From Oribacterium sp. NK2B42 (lineage in GTDB: Bacteria > Bacillota > Clostridia > Lachnospirales > Lachnospiraceae): a stretch of DNA of 64,000 bases. A model generated the notes under the pieces. That model was not told the DNA's origin. It did no database searches and saw only the letters and a program-made list of their open reading frames with translations. Within the stretch, counting starts at the first letter, position 1. Each line of letters begins with the position of its first letter. The stretch lies in assembly GCF_000424445.1 (NCBI RefSeq), contig NZ_AUJX01000008.1:1-64000 (forward strand). The letters are read 5' to 3'. Positions 33,810 to 43,050 of this stretch are shown piece by piece. A program made the translations under genes and the position numbers.

Positions 33810-36566
33810 TTGTCAGATAAACTTTTACTTATAGACGGACATAGTATCATGTCTCGTGCTTTCTACGGAATCCCGGAGCTTACCAATTCTCAGGGATTGC
33901 ATACAAACGCGGTATATGGGTTTTTAAACATTCTTCTGAAGGTTCTGGATGAGGAACAGGCAGACCATCTTGCGGTGGCATTTGATGTTCATGAGCCCAC
34001 CTTCAGACATAAAATGTTTGAGGGTTATAAGGGAACACGTAAGCCTATGCCTCAGGAGCTTCACGAACAGATTCCCGTTATTCAGGAGGTCCTCACGGCT
34101 ATGCACATTCCGCTTTTGAAAAAAGGCGGATTTGAGGCGGATGATCTTTTGGGAACAGTTGCAAAAAGAGCCCAGGCAAAGGGAGTGGAGGTAACCATAG
34201 TTTCCGGAGACAGAGACCTTCTTCAGTTAAGTGATGAGCATATCAAAATCTATCTGCCCAAAACCTCCAAGGGCGTGACTACCGCGGAAATCTATTATCC
34301 CGATGATGTGAAGAAAACCTGGGGAGTGACCCCGGCGGAATTCATAGATCTGAAGGCTCTTATGGGTGACACCTCGGACAATATTCCCGGAGTGGCAGGT
34401 CTCGGACCCAAATCTGCCGAGTGGATAATAGAGAAGTATCATGACATCGAAACCGCACATGAAGCAGCTGTTTCAGGGGATCCTGAATTCAAGGTTCCCC
34501 GTAAGCCGAAGGCTGCCCAAATGCTTATCGAGGAGTGGGATAATGCAAAGCTCTCCAAAATCCTCGCCACCATCAACATTGATTCGCCCATAGATTTTGA
34601 GTATGATGATGCGAAGGTGGAGAATATGTTTAACGAAGAGTCTTTTGAAATGATAAAAAGACTCGAGCTTAAATCTCTTATCAAGCGTTTTGATGTAACC
34701 TCTCTTAACATTGAACAGCATCAGGATTTTGATCTTTCAGAGATAAAGTCTGTTGATGATCCTTTTATGGCGAAGATCGCCTTTAAGGATGCTGCAAGTC
34801 AGGGGGCGGCAGGTTTCTGTATAGTTCATAAAGCATCGGTTCAGGAAAATGCTGTGGGACAGATGGAAATGGTATTTGATGAAGAACCGGATGCAGAAGC
34901 TAAAGATCAGGAAGCATCCGATACCACAGAGCTCTTCTTTGCCCTTGAGGGCGGCAGATACTTCAGATTCCATGGCTTTGACTGGAAAAAGGAGCTTAAG
35001 GAGCTGTCCCTTAAAGAGGGGATGCATCTCTATACCATGAACCTTAAGTCTCAGCTTTATGATTGTGATTTTTCCCCTGAGAGCAATGTTCTCGATCTGT
35101 CAATTGGGGCTTATGTCATTAATCCACTGAAGGATACCTATACCTATGAGGATCTGGCCAGAGATTTCATGTCGGTGACATTACCATCGGAAAAGGAACT
35201 CAGGGATCGTTTCAAGGTGGCTTCGAAATCGGACACATCAGACGACCACAAGCTTCTTTCGACAGTTGAGGAAACAATGGGGGCATATACTGCCATAGTG
35301 GCAGAGGGAGCTTTTAAGGCGGTTATGGATAAGCTTGAAGAGCTTCAGGAGATGGAGCTTTTCAGAGACATTGAGATGCCACTTGTATATACCCTTTACA
35401 ATATGCAGGTGGCGGGAATCCTGGTCGATAAGGCGGCTCTTCTTGACTATGGAAAGGAGCTTAAGGCCGGTATAGAAAAGCTTCAGAAAAGTATTTATGA
35501 GGATGCCGGAATAGAATTCAATATCAACTCGCCGAAGCAGCTTGGTGAGATCCTGTTTGAAAGACTTGGACTAAAGGGCGGAAAGAAGACCAAATCAGGA
35601 TATTCTACAGCTGCGGATGTGCTTGAAAAGCTTGCGGAGGAAAATCCGATAGTCAGAGATATACTTGAGTATCGTACACTCAGTAAGCTGAATTCGACAT
35701 ATGCCGAGGGCCTCCTCGGATTCATACGTGAGGATGGCAGAATACACGGAGAGTTTAACCAGATGGTTACAGCCACAGGACGTATTTCCTCCACAAACCC
35801 GAATCTTCAGAACATTCCCATCAGAACAGAGCTTGGAAGAAGGTTCAGAAAGGTATTTGTTCCGTCGCCGGGATGTGTTTTCATTGATGCCGACTATTCA
35901 CAGGTGGAGCTTCGCATTCTGGCTTCACTTTCGGGAGATCCGAAGCTTATTGAGGCATACAAGGATGCCAGGGATATCCATGCGGTTACAGCATCTCAGG
36001 TATTTCATATACCGCTTTCGGAAGTCACAGAGCAGCAGAGGCGTAATGCCAAGGCCGTTAACTTCGGTATAGTTTACGGTATTTCTGCATTCGGACTCAG
36101 TGAGGGCCTGTCCATAAGCCGTGTGGAAGCAAAGGAATATATAGAAAGATACTTTGAAACATACCCGGATGTTAAGAAATATCTGGACGGTGAAGTGGAG
36201 TTTGCCCGTAAACATGGTTATATAAAGACTGTTTTCGGAAGACGGAGACCTGTTCCGGATATCAATGCTTCCAACTTTATGAGAAGATCCTTCAGCGAAA
36301 GAGTTGCGATGAACAGTCCTATCCAGGGATCAGCCGCGGATATCATGAAGAAGGCCATGAACGAGGTTGACAGGGCACTTCGTGAAGGCGGTTACAAGTC
36401 AAGGATAGTTGTTCAGGTTCATGATGAGCTTTTGATAGAAGCCCCTATAGAAGAGAAGGATAAAGTAAGAGAGCTTCTGGTTGAAAAGATGCAGAATGCC
36501 GTAAAGCTTAAAGTACTTCTGGTGGCTGATGCAAGCGAAGGATATAACTGGGACGAGGCTCATTGA
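33810..36566 (+). CDS. polA: DNA polymerase I
   Basis: Gap-filling and Okazaki-fragment polymerase, 918 residues. The N-terminal 5'-3' exonuclease (about 1-290) has LLLIDGHSIMSRAFY, GFEADDLLG, SGDRDLLQL and GDTSDNIPG. The middle proofreading domain is degenerate (no DxE motif; around 370 it reads DTTELFFALEGG), as usual for Firmicutes. The polymerase domain has MVTATGRISSTNPNLQNIP, DYSQVELRILA (motif A) and QVHDELLIEAP (motif C). The start is TTG with GAGGAGA upstream. coaE and a walJ-like gene follow, a common Firmicutes order. Confidence 0.97.
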   Translation: MSDKLLLIDGHSIMSRAFYGIPELTNSQGLHTNAVYGFLNILLKVLDEEQADHLAVAFDVHEPTFRHKMFEGYKGTRKPMPQELHEQIPVIQEVLTAMHIPLLKKGGFEADDLLGTVAKRAQAKGVEVTIVSGDRDLLQLSDEHIKIYLPKTSKGVTTAEIYYPDDVKKTWGVTPAEFIDLKALMGDTSDNIPGVAGLGPKSAEWIIEKYHDIETAHEAAVSGDPEFKVPRKPKAAQMLIEEWDNAKLSKILATINIDSPIDFEYDDAKVENMFNEESFEMIKRLELKSLIKRFDVTSLNIEQHQDFDLSEIKSVDDPFMAKIAFKDAASQGAAGFCIVHKASVQENAVGQMEMVFDEEPDAEAKDQEASDTTELFFALEGGRYFRFHGFDWKKELKELSLKEGMHLYTMNLKSQLYDCDFSPESNVLDLSIGAYVINPLKDTYTYEDLARDFMSVTLPSEKELRDRFKVASKSDTSDDHKLLSTVEETMGAYTAIVAEGAFKAVMDKLEELQEMELFRDIEMPLVYTLYNMQVAGILVDKAALLDYGKELKAGIEKLQKSIYEDAGIEFNINSPKQLGEILFERLGLKGGKKTKSGYSTAADVLEKLAEENPIVRDILEYRTLSKLNSTYAEGLLGFIREDGRIHGEFNQMVTATGRISSTNPNLQNIPIRTELGRRFRKVFVPSPGCVFIDADYSQVELRILASLSGDPKLIEAYKDARDIHAVTASQVFHIPLSEVTEQQRRNAKAVNFGIVYGISAFGLSEGLSISRVEAKEYIERYFETYPDVKKYLDGEVEFARKHGYIKTVFGRRRPVPDINASNFMRRSFSERVAMNSPIQGSAADIMKKAMNEVDRALREGGYKSRIVVQVHDELLIEAPIEEKDKVRELLVEKMQNAVKLKVLLVADASEGYNWDEAH

Positions 36567-36776
36567 TATGTACAGTGAGATAAACCGGTTCCGGTTCACA
36601 TGGGTAGATAATGGGAATACGCAAGATTTATTAATTTTCGGTGAGAGGAATAGGTTTGGCTGATCAGCTCATTGAGACCAATGAAGTTAATATACATTCC
36701 ATGGGAGAAATGTCAAATAAGACGTTTCTTTCATGGAACTTAAATCTATAGACGATATATAGAAAGAAAAGATGGA

Positions 36777-37175
36777 ATGGCTTTAATAGAAAAAACAGAT
36801 ATAATGCACCTGGGTTTTTTAAAAAAGGAGAGCTTTACGGGTTCCTCCGAAGGCATGCGTTATCGCATGTCCAAGGTGGTTTATAAGGATCCCGATACTG
36901 AACTTTTGAAAAAAATCGAAGCAGGGGAAGCGGATTATCCCGTGGATAAAAAGACCGGAGAAAAAATCATGAATCCTACAAAGGAAAGGCTTCGTCTGGG
37001 TGTCTGGGCCTGGCCGGAACCCTTTTCCTTTGATAAGACGCCGGAGGATAAAAAGCTATATAAAGAGCTTGCTTTTGATGAAGCCGGAGTTATGGAAGGA
37101 CTTGACTGGCTGAATGCACGGAAGAGGGAACAGGACTGGGCAGAGCTTAGGATATCATGGAAAGACCGGTCATAG
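36777..37175 (+). CDS. conserved-looking protein of unknown function, 132 aa
   Basis: A hydrophilic 132-residue protein with no membrane segment, rich in Lys, Glu and Trp. I recognise no family. Motif-like parts are GFLKKESFTGSSEGMRYRM and GVWAWPEPFSFDKTPEDKKLYKELAFDEAG. Its last 12 codons (WAELRISWKDRS) and stop are the first unit of a 39-bp tandem repeat that continues toward coaE. GATGGA precedes the ATG. The reading frame has normal codon use for its neighbours, so it is probably real. Confidence 0.65.
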   Translation: MALIEKTDIMHLGFLKKESFTGSSEGMRYRMSKVVYKDPDTELLKKIEAGEADYPVDKKTGEKIMNPTKERLRLGVWAWPEPFSFDKTPEDKKLYKELAFDEAGVMEGLDWLNARKREQDWAELRISWKDRS

Positions 37176-37272
37176 CGGGCAGAGCTTGGGATATCATGAA
37201 AAGTCCGGTCACAGCGGTCTGAGCATAGGATATCATGGAAAGACCGGTCATGACGGACAGGGTCTAAGATGG
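37138..37272 (+). repeat. 39-bp tandem repeat, three full units and one partial
   Basis: Units start at 37138, 37177, 37216 and (partial) 37255; each holds GAGCWTRGGATATCATGRAA followed by ..CCGGTCA. The period is exactly 39. Unit 1 contains the stop of the 132-aa gene; the others lie in the gap before coaE. In the frame that joins coaE they read as a 13-residue repeat (GQSLGYHGKTGHS type). Confidence 0.9.
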
Positions 37273-37326
37273 TTTACGGAGACCGGCTTTCGGAAAGAAG
37301 CATTGCAGAATGAGGCAAAGAGACAG

Positions 37327-37938
37327 ATGGTAATCGGAGTTATAGGAGGTGTCGGTGCAGGTAAGTCTACAGTACTTGACACCCTGGAAAAAGACTATGG
37401 GTTTGTGATCCTGAAGACGGATGACATAGCCAAGTCTTTTTATGTTGACGGAAATTCTGTTTTTGAAAAACTGAAAGAGCTTCTCGGTGAAGACATTCAA
37501 AAAGAGGACGGTACTGCGGATCTTAAGGCAATTGCAAAAAAGCTGTATGGAAGCGGGAAGGATCACATTCGAAAAAAGGTCGATGGAATAGTACATCCTG
37601 CTGTGTGGGAATACGTCCGAAAAGAAATCGGCTCCCGGGATGCGGATTTTGCGGTAGAGACAGCATTACCAAATGAAGCTTTTACAGATTTATGCGATGA
37701 GATCTGGGCAGTATATGCGGAAAGGTCAGTCAGAGTTAAGCGCCTTATGGAAACAAGGGGCTATACAGAAGAAAAGGCCCGTGATATGATTCTTTCGCAA
37801 ATCGGGGATGATGAATATGAGAAAATCGCCACATTCAGGATCGACAATACGGGCTCCCCGGAAGAGACGGTTAAAATGATCGGGAATCACATGAGGGATT
37901 TTTTTGGTGAATACAATCCGGCTGTTCAGATGCTGTAA
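37327..37938 (+). CDS. coaE: dephospho-CoA kinase
   Basis: Phosphorylates dephospho-CoA, the last step of CoA synthesis. From MVIGVIGG the protein has 203 residues, the usual length, with the P-loop GGVGAGKST, LKTDDIAKSFY, the DGIVHPAVW block and VKRLMETRGYTEEKARD lid. The open frame extends 71 codons upstream without a stop, through the 39-bp repeats, and starts at an ATG at 37114. I choose 37327 because family members start there, but its ribosome binding site is poor, so an extended protein with a His/Gly-rich repeat head cannot be excluded. Confidence 0.85.
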   Translation: MVIGVIGGVGAGKSTVLDTLEKDYGFVILKTDDIAKSFYVDGNSVFEKLKELLGEDIQKEDGTADLKAIAKKLYGSGKDHIRKKVDGIVHPAVWEYVRKEIGSRDADFAVETALPNEAFTDLCDEIWAVYAERSVRVKRLMETRGYTEEKARDMILSQIGDDEYEKIATFRIDNTGSPEETVKMIGNHMRDFFGEYNPAVQML

Positions 37939-38006
37939 TCCTTCCCGGAAGGGTGGATGCACCCCGGTGTTCCGGATTATGAAGTTATTGAAAGGTTTTG
38001 ATTTTA

Positions 38007-38825
38007 ATGAGGTTTACAAGCATTGCCAGCGGTTCAGGCGGGAACAGCACATACATAGGCACAGAGAGTACCCATATCCTCGTAGATGCAGGGGTGACCA
38101 TGAAGGCCATAAACACAGGACTTCATGAATTGGATCTGGAGCTTAAGGATATAAATGCCATATTCCTTACCCATGAGCATATAGACCATGTCAGGGCAGT
38201 CGGAACCATTGCAAGAAAATACGGCATACCTATGTACGGAACCCTGGGAACTCTCAGGGAGGTAATGCTCAATAAGACATTGGGAGATGTTCATAAAGAC
38301 AATCTTTTTCCGATCCTTCCCGACAGTACCATGGAAATAGGCGACCTCCGGATATGTCCCTTCAGTATATATCATGATGCTGCGGATCCAGTGGGCTACA
38401 GAGTGGAGACTATGGGTGAAGATAAACCGGATGCGGCTAAAAGGGTTGCGGTTGCTACGGATCTCGGGCATTATGACGATTATATCGCTGAGCATCTGAG
38501 AGACCTGGATGCTATGGTGATTGAATCCAATCATGACGTTAAAATGCTCAGCACCGGACCGTATCCAATGTCTCTGAAGCGACGCATATTAAGTGACCAT
38601 GGACATCTCAGCAATGACAATTGCGGACTTCTTCTGGATTCCATACTCTCAAGACGCGTGAAGCATGTTTTTCTGGGACACCTCAGTAAGGAGAACAACC
38701 TTCCGGTTTTGGCATTAAACACAGTCAGGCGGGAGATAGACAAGTCTGATTCCGAGCACAAATCTGGAGAGATAAACATTACCGTTGCCCACAGGAACCG
38801 GATTTCGGAAATCGTTGAGATTTAA
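38007..38825 (+). CDS. MBL-fold hydrolase, WalJ/YycJ-like
   Basis: A 272-residue metallo-beta-lactamase-fold protein starting MRFTSIASGSGGNSTYI, a hallmark of the YycJ/WalJ group (5'-3' exonuclease-like proteins linked to cell division and DNA repair). Metal ligands are in LTHEHIDHVRAVG, and there are ATDLGHY, ESNHD and LGHLSKENN. The start at 38007 is set by AAAGG upstream; an in-frame TTG lies nine bases earlier. Usually walJ lies beside walRK; here it follows polA-coaE. Confidence 0.85.
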   Translation: MRFTSIASGSGGNSTYIGTESTHILVDAGVTMKAINTGLHELDLELKDINAIFLTHEHIDHVRAVGTIARKYGIPMYGTLGTLREVMLNKTLGDVHKDNLFPILPDSTMEIGDLRICPFSIYHDAADPVGYRVETMGEDKPDAAKRVAVATDLGHYDDYIAEHLRDLDAMVIESNHDVKMLSTGPYPMSLKRRILSDHGHLSNDNCGLLLDSILSRRVKHVFLGHLSKENNLPVLALNTVRREIDKSDSEHKSGEINITVAHRNRISEIVEI

Positions 38826-39057
38826 GAAGTTTCATCCGGCGTGGTTTAACGATATAGGTTTCCGACCTGCCCTGAGAAAAGGATTTCCATAATAAAGGCT
38901 TGTGCGCTTATAGGTGCCATAACTCCGGGTGATTGTATTTAAAAATGAAGGCAAATTATGGAATATTAAACTTGTTTTTTTATTGCATCGATGCTTATTA
39001 TAGAAGAAACTTGCAGGCTGAAATGTGTCAGCGGCTTTATGGATTCAAGGAGGTTTT

Positions 39058-39333
39058 ATGAAAAAGGCGATTATTACCGTTGTTGGTAAGGACAGTGTAG
39101 GTATCATAGCGAAGGTGTGTACATTTCTTTCAGAGGCAAATATCAACATCCTTGATATTTCACAGACCATCACAGGCGGATTTTTCAATATGATGATGAT
39201 CGTCGATGTCTCCGATATAAAAGAGCCTTTTGACAAGGTTGCGGGAGAGCTTACACAGTACGGTAAGGACCGGATCGGTGTGGATATCAAGATGCAGCTT
39301 GAAGAGATTTTCACCATGATGCACAGAATCTGA
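39058..39333 (+). CDS. ACT domain-containing protein (UPF0237)
   Basis: A 91-residue protein consisting of one ACT domain (AIITVVGKDSVGIIAKVCTFLSEANINILDISQTI) with a second half rich in Met and Ile. ACT domains bind amino acids or other small ligands. AAGGAGG precedes the ATG at 39058. It is followed after 74 bases by the UPF0210 gene, a pairing conserved across many Firmicutes, so it probably senses a ligand for that protein. Confidence 0.9.
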   Translation: MKKAIITVVGKDSVGIIAKVCTFLSEANINILDISQTITGGFFNMMMIVDVSDIKEPFDKVAGELTQYGKDRIGVDIKMQLEEIFTMMHRI

Positions 39334-39407
39334 TATTCATAGAATTATGATATCTGCGAAGTGATGAAGTGATACTTCTTCCATCATGTAGTACCAAAGG
39401 AGAATAT

Positions 39408-40790
39408 ATGGCAATTTTAAATGATGTTGTAAATGCTGTTGAGGTATCTGAAACCAACAACATGATAGAGCATAACAATCTTGATGTTCGTACCATAACC
39501 ATGGGCATCGGTCTTCTTGACTGTGCGGCACAGGATGTTGATACATTTTGCGACAATATATATAAAAAGATAACCAAGTATGCAAGAGACCTTGTAAAGA
39601 CAGGTGAAGAGATTTCAAAGGACTACGGTGTGCCTATCGTAAACAAGAGAATCTCGGTAACTCCCATAGCCCTTGCCGGCGGCAGTGCCTGCAAGTCGAC
39701 AGAGGATTTTGTAAAGGTAGCCCATACTCTGGATAAGGCTGCCAAGGCGGTAGGGGTTAATTTCCTTGGGGGTTTTTCGGCTGTCTGCCAGAAGGGGATG
39801 TCACCGGCGGATGAGATGCTCATGAGGGCCATTCCCAGAGCTCTTGCAGAAACGGATATAGTTTGTGCATCGGTCAATCTCGGTTCTACCAAGACCGGTA
39901 TCAATATGGATGCCGTAAGACTTATGGGAGAAATGGTAAAGGAAGCCGCTGAGCGCACTAAAGATACAGACTCCTCGGCATGCTCCAAGCTGGTTGTATT
40001 TTGTAATGCTCCTGATGATAATCCGTTTATGGCCGGAGCCTTTCACGGAGTTTCCGAAACTGACTGCATTCTCAATGTAGGCGTTTCCGGACCCGGTGTG
40101 GTACGTGATGCTTTGCGTAATGCTCAGGGTCTTGATTTTGAGGAGCTGTCAGAGCTTATAAAGAAGACAGCCTTCAAGATAACGAGAGTAGGACAGCTGG
40201 TGGCGAAGGAAGCTTCAAGGAGACTGGGAGTTCCTTTCGGAATCATCGATCTTTCTCTTGCACCAACACCTGCCATCGGAGATTCTGTGGCAGATATTCT
40301 GGAGCTCATGGGCCTTGAAAAGGTTGGGGCTCCGGGAACCACAGCTGCTCTTGCTATGCTTAACGACCAGGTTAAGAAGGGCGGTATCATGGCATCCAGT
40401 TCAGTCGGAGGACTCAGCGGTGCATTCATCCCGGTATCTGAGGACCAGGGCATGATCAATGCAGTTGAGGCCGGTGCCCTTAATCTCGAGAAGCTTGAAG
40501 CCATGACCTGCGTATGCTCCGTAGGTCTTGATATGATCGCTATTCCGGGAGATACCACAGCCGCAACCATTTCGGGCATCATAGCTGATGAGGCGGCCCT
40601 TGGCATGGTGAACCAGAAGACAACCGCGGTCAGAGTTATTCCGGCATACGGCAAGAAGGTTGGAGACCATGTTGACTTTGGAGGCCTTCTCGGCCATGCA
40701 CCGGTTATGGCGGTCAATACCTTTGACTGCTCGGCTTTTGTTAACAGAAAGGGCAGGATCCCTGCGCCGATACACAGCTTTAAAAACTAA
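39408..40790 (+). CDS. PFL family protein (UPF0210/DUF711)
   Basis: A 460-residue protein matching the UPF0210/DUF711 family, whose fold resembles pyruvate formate-lyase/ribonucleotide reductase but which lacks a known reaction. Seen features are [74 protein letters not shown] and the tail [16 protein letters not shown] precedes the ATG at 39408. It is linked to the ACT-domain gene upstream and ends at a terminator. Confidence 0.9.
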   Translation: MAILNDVVNAVEVSETNNMIEHNNLDVRTITMGIGLLDCAAQDVDTFCDNIYKKITKYARDLVKTGEEISKDYGVPIVNKRISVTPIALAGGSACKSTEDFVKVAHTLDKAAKAVGVNFLGGFSAVCQKGMSPADEMLMRAIPRALAETDIVCASVNLGSTKTGINMDAVRLMGEMVKEAAERTKDTDSSACSKLVVFCNAPDDNPFMAGAFHGVSETDCILNVGVSGPGVVRDALRNAQGLDFEELSELIKKTAFKITRVGQLVAKEASRRLGVPFGIIDLSLAPTPAIGDSVADILELMGLEKVGAPGTTAALAMLNDQVKKGGIMASSSVGGLSGAFIPVSEDQGMINAVEAGALNLEKLEAMTCVCSVGLDMIAIPGDTTAATISGIIADEAALGMVNQKTTAVRVIPAYGKKVGDHVDFGGLLGHAPVMAVNTFDCSAFVNRKGRIPAPIHSFKN

Positions 40791-40797
40791 GGAGAAT

Positions 40798-40830
40798 AGT
40801 CCGGAGGGCCGATGCTCTCCGGACTAATTA
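40798..40830 (+). terminator. terminator of the ACT/UPF0210 unit
   Basis: AGTCCGGAG / CTCCGGACT stem with a GGCCGATGCT loop, followed by an A/T-rich stretch. Confidence 0.75.
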
Positions 40831-40913
40831 TTTGTGATATTTATGCCGAAGTAGACAAGTGTGATGTATCGTGATGCAGGAGTTTTTTGGAATAAAATAA
40901 CAACAGAGGGCTT

Positions 40914-42362
40914 ATGTACAACGGAAAAAATGTGATCGGAATAGTAACTGAATTTAATCCTTTCCATGAGGGACATAAATATCTGATAGACAGTATCAGG
41001 CTCCGCTATGGCGACTGCTATGTGGTTGCGGCCATGTCCGGGGATTTTGTTCAAAGGGGAGAGCCTGCTATATATGATAAATATGAGAGAACCTGGGCGG
41101 CGCTTCAGGGCGGTGTTGATATGGTGGTGCAGATTCCGGAGATGTTTTCGACGTCCTCTGCGGAGGATTTTGCTGCGGGGGGAGTTGCGACGTTAAGATC
41201 TCTTGGACTTGTTGACATTCTGCTGTTTGGTTCTGAATCCGGGGATCTGGATCATCTCATGAGGATTGCAGATCTCGAGCTGGATTCCGGAAGTAAAGAG
41301 AATGCCAAATTAAATGCTGCCATAAGGGACAATGTTGAAGCCGGTATGAGTTATGCAAAGGCCAGGGCGGAAGCCATAAGTCTGGTGCTTTCCGGAGATG
41401 ATGAAAAGGCTTTTGAAAATATACTTGACAGTGTATCCGGAGGAAACCCTGATGAGGATTTAAATAACTGGAAAAAGTCTGAAAACATAGGTGAGCCGGG
41501 TCTTCCGGCGGATGCCCGGGATAGTGCCGGTCTTCTGAAAAAAAACGATCCTTCATCGGGCGCCATGGCCTCAAGGCTTCTCCCCAATGACATTCTGGGA
41601 GTTGAGTATATAAAGGCAGTAAAAAGGCAGGGAGAGTGTTTCCGCATTGACTGTATCAGGCGGAACCAGAAATTTGAAAGTGCCCATGCTATTCGTGATG
41701 CGATTAAGAATCCTCAGTCGGAGGATGGGGATGTAAGCATTAACCGATCATATGCGGACGTGGATATGCTGTCAGATATGCTGAGCTACAGAATGCTGCA
41801 GCTGTATTATCTTGACCGTATGTCGCCTGAACAGCCATCGGCTTTTATGGACTATCTGGATGTGTCCAGGGAGATAGCTGATGCTTTGAAAAAACAGATA
41901 CATGACCGTATGACATTTACTGAAAGAATAGAAGCCATAAAATCGAAAAATTACACTTATACCCGCATTTCGCGAGCTCTGCTCCACATTCTTTTGGGAA
42001 TCCGTAAGAAGGATGTCCGGGTTCTCCGGGGAAGATTTTTCGGGGAAGCGGATATGATGCCGTATGTGAGGATTCTTGGCATTCGTAAAAGAGCCAGAGA
42101 TATGCTTGGCAGCGTGAAAACTACGGTGGTAACTTCGGCTTCGAAGTATGAAAAGCAGCTTTTCTCGGTTCGCAGGAAGGAAACTATCGAGACACCGGAG
42201 GAGCTTATCCTCAGTATCAATGCTTCCCATGCGGAAGCTTTGTTTAATCAGGATATGTATTCTGCGGATATATATAATAAAGTGTATAGTCCCAGAGAAC
42301 GTGAAGACGGATTGATAAGTTACGGGAATGAGTTTACACAAAAATTTTTAATCGTTGACTAG
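40914..42362 (+). CDS. tmcAL: tRNA(Met) cytidine acetate ligase-like nucleotidyltransferase
   Basis: Homologue of B. subtilis TmcAL (YlbM), which acetylates the wobble cytidine of elongator tRNA-Met using acetate and ATP. The N-terminus carries the HIGH-type motif EFNPFHEGHKYLI and MSGDFVQRGEPAIYDKYERT, with AEDFAAGGV after it; the C-terminal half has RISRALLHILLGI and YVRILGIRKRA. At 482 residues it is longer than the roughly 400 usual; the excess is a low-complexity stretch near 155-225 (DEDLNNWKKSENIG, KKNDPSSGAM). Acetate kinase, which makes or uses acetyl phosphate, lies 3 kb downstream. The start ATG has a weak ribosome binding site. Confidence 0.85.
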   Translation: MYNGKNVIGIVTEFNPFHEGHKYLIDSIRLRYGDCYVVAAMSGDFVQRGEPAIYDKYERTWAALQGGVDMVVQIPEMFSTSSAEDFAAGGVATLRSLGLVDILLFGSESGDLDHLMRIADLELDSGSKENAKLNAAIRDNVEAGMSYAKARAEAISLVLSGDDEKAFENILDSVSGGNPDEDLNNWKKSENIGEPGLPADARDSAGLLKKNDPSSGAMASRLLPNDILGVEYIKAVKRQGECFRIDCIRRNQKFESAHAIRDAIKNPQSEDGDVSINRSYADVDMLSDMLSYRMLQLYYLDRMSPEQPSAFMDYLDVSREIADALKKQIHDRMTFTERIEAIKSKNYTYTRISRALLHILLGIRKKDVRVLRGRFFGEADMMPYVRILGIRKRARDMLGSVKTTVVTSASKYEKQLFSVRRKETIETPEELILSINASHAEALFNQDMYSADIYNKVYSPREREDGLISYGNEFTQKFLIVD

Positions 42363-42471
42363 AGTTTTATGGTATCATTTATCTATTGAAAAGAGTCGGT
42401 TCGGAAACATTGGCACAGGGCAATTTCATCGGGCGGCATGGGTCCGGGGCGGCTGAAGATAACGGAGGCAG

Positions 42472-42807
42472 ATGATGAAGCTTGTTTATGCAATTGTACG
42501 TAATGATAATGAGGATGATGTGGTGGATGCGCTGAATGCTTCTCATTATCAGGTAACGAAGCTTGCCAGTACTGGAGGATTTTTACGTAAGGGGAATTCC
42601 ACTCTTATGATCGCTACAGAGGATGATAAGGTTGACGAATGTGTTGAGATCATAAAAAATGAATGCGGAAACCGGCAGAATATAACCGTCAATATGCCTT
42701 ATGTTTCCGGCACCTCCATGAACACCTATTCCACCATGCCGATGCCGGTGGAGGTCGGCGGTGCCACGGTGATGGTGGTCAATCTGGAGAGATTTGAGAA
42801 GTATTGA
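42472..42807 (+). CDS. darA: DarA/PstA-like cyclic-di-AMP receptor
   Basis: A 111-residue PII-like protein of the DUF970/YaaQ family, known in Firmicutes to bind c-di-AMP as a trimer. Typical features are MKLVYAIVRNDNEDDVVDALN, the ligand-loop TKLASTGGFLRKGNSTLMI, and the end VEVGGATVMVVNLERFEKY. GGAGGCAG precedes two adjacent ATGs (42472 and 42475). No c-di-AMP cyclase is nearby; effectors of this receptor are not known in general. Confidence 0.9.
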   Translation: MMKLVYAIVRNDNEDDVVDALNASHYQVTKLASTGGFLRKGNSTLMIATEDDKVDECVEIIKNECGNRQNITVNMPYVSGTSMNTYSTMPMPVEVGGATVMVVNLERFEKY

Positions 42808-42823
42808 ACCGGAACACATTTTG

Positions 42824-42851
42824 TCCTTGATTTTGTGCAGAAAATCAAGGA
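42824..42851 (+). terminator. hairpin after darA
   Basis: Perfect 11-bp stem TCCTTGATTTT / AAAATCAAGGA with a GTGCAG loop; T-rich bases follow weakly, so termination strength is uncertain. Confidence 0.6.
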
Positions 42852-42860
42852 GTTTGTGGC

Positions 42861-42888
42861 TTGAACGGTAAGTCTAATCGAGTATAAT
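42861..42888 (+). promoter_or_regulatory. promoter of pta
   Basis: TTGAAC (42861-42866), 16-base spacer, TATAAT (42883-42888), leaving a leader of about 155 bases before pta. Confidence 0.65.
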
Positions 42889-43050
42889 AATTATGAATGT
42901 CAAATTGTATACAGAGCTACACCTGTGTGCATTAAAAACATAAACCTGTCACTGTGTATCTGCCGGTTCTTTCAACAGGAGGTTGGTGAGAAGAGGCATG
43001 TCGCAGATGATTAAAATTATAATGTGTATATTGAGAGGAGAATGACACCA

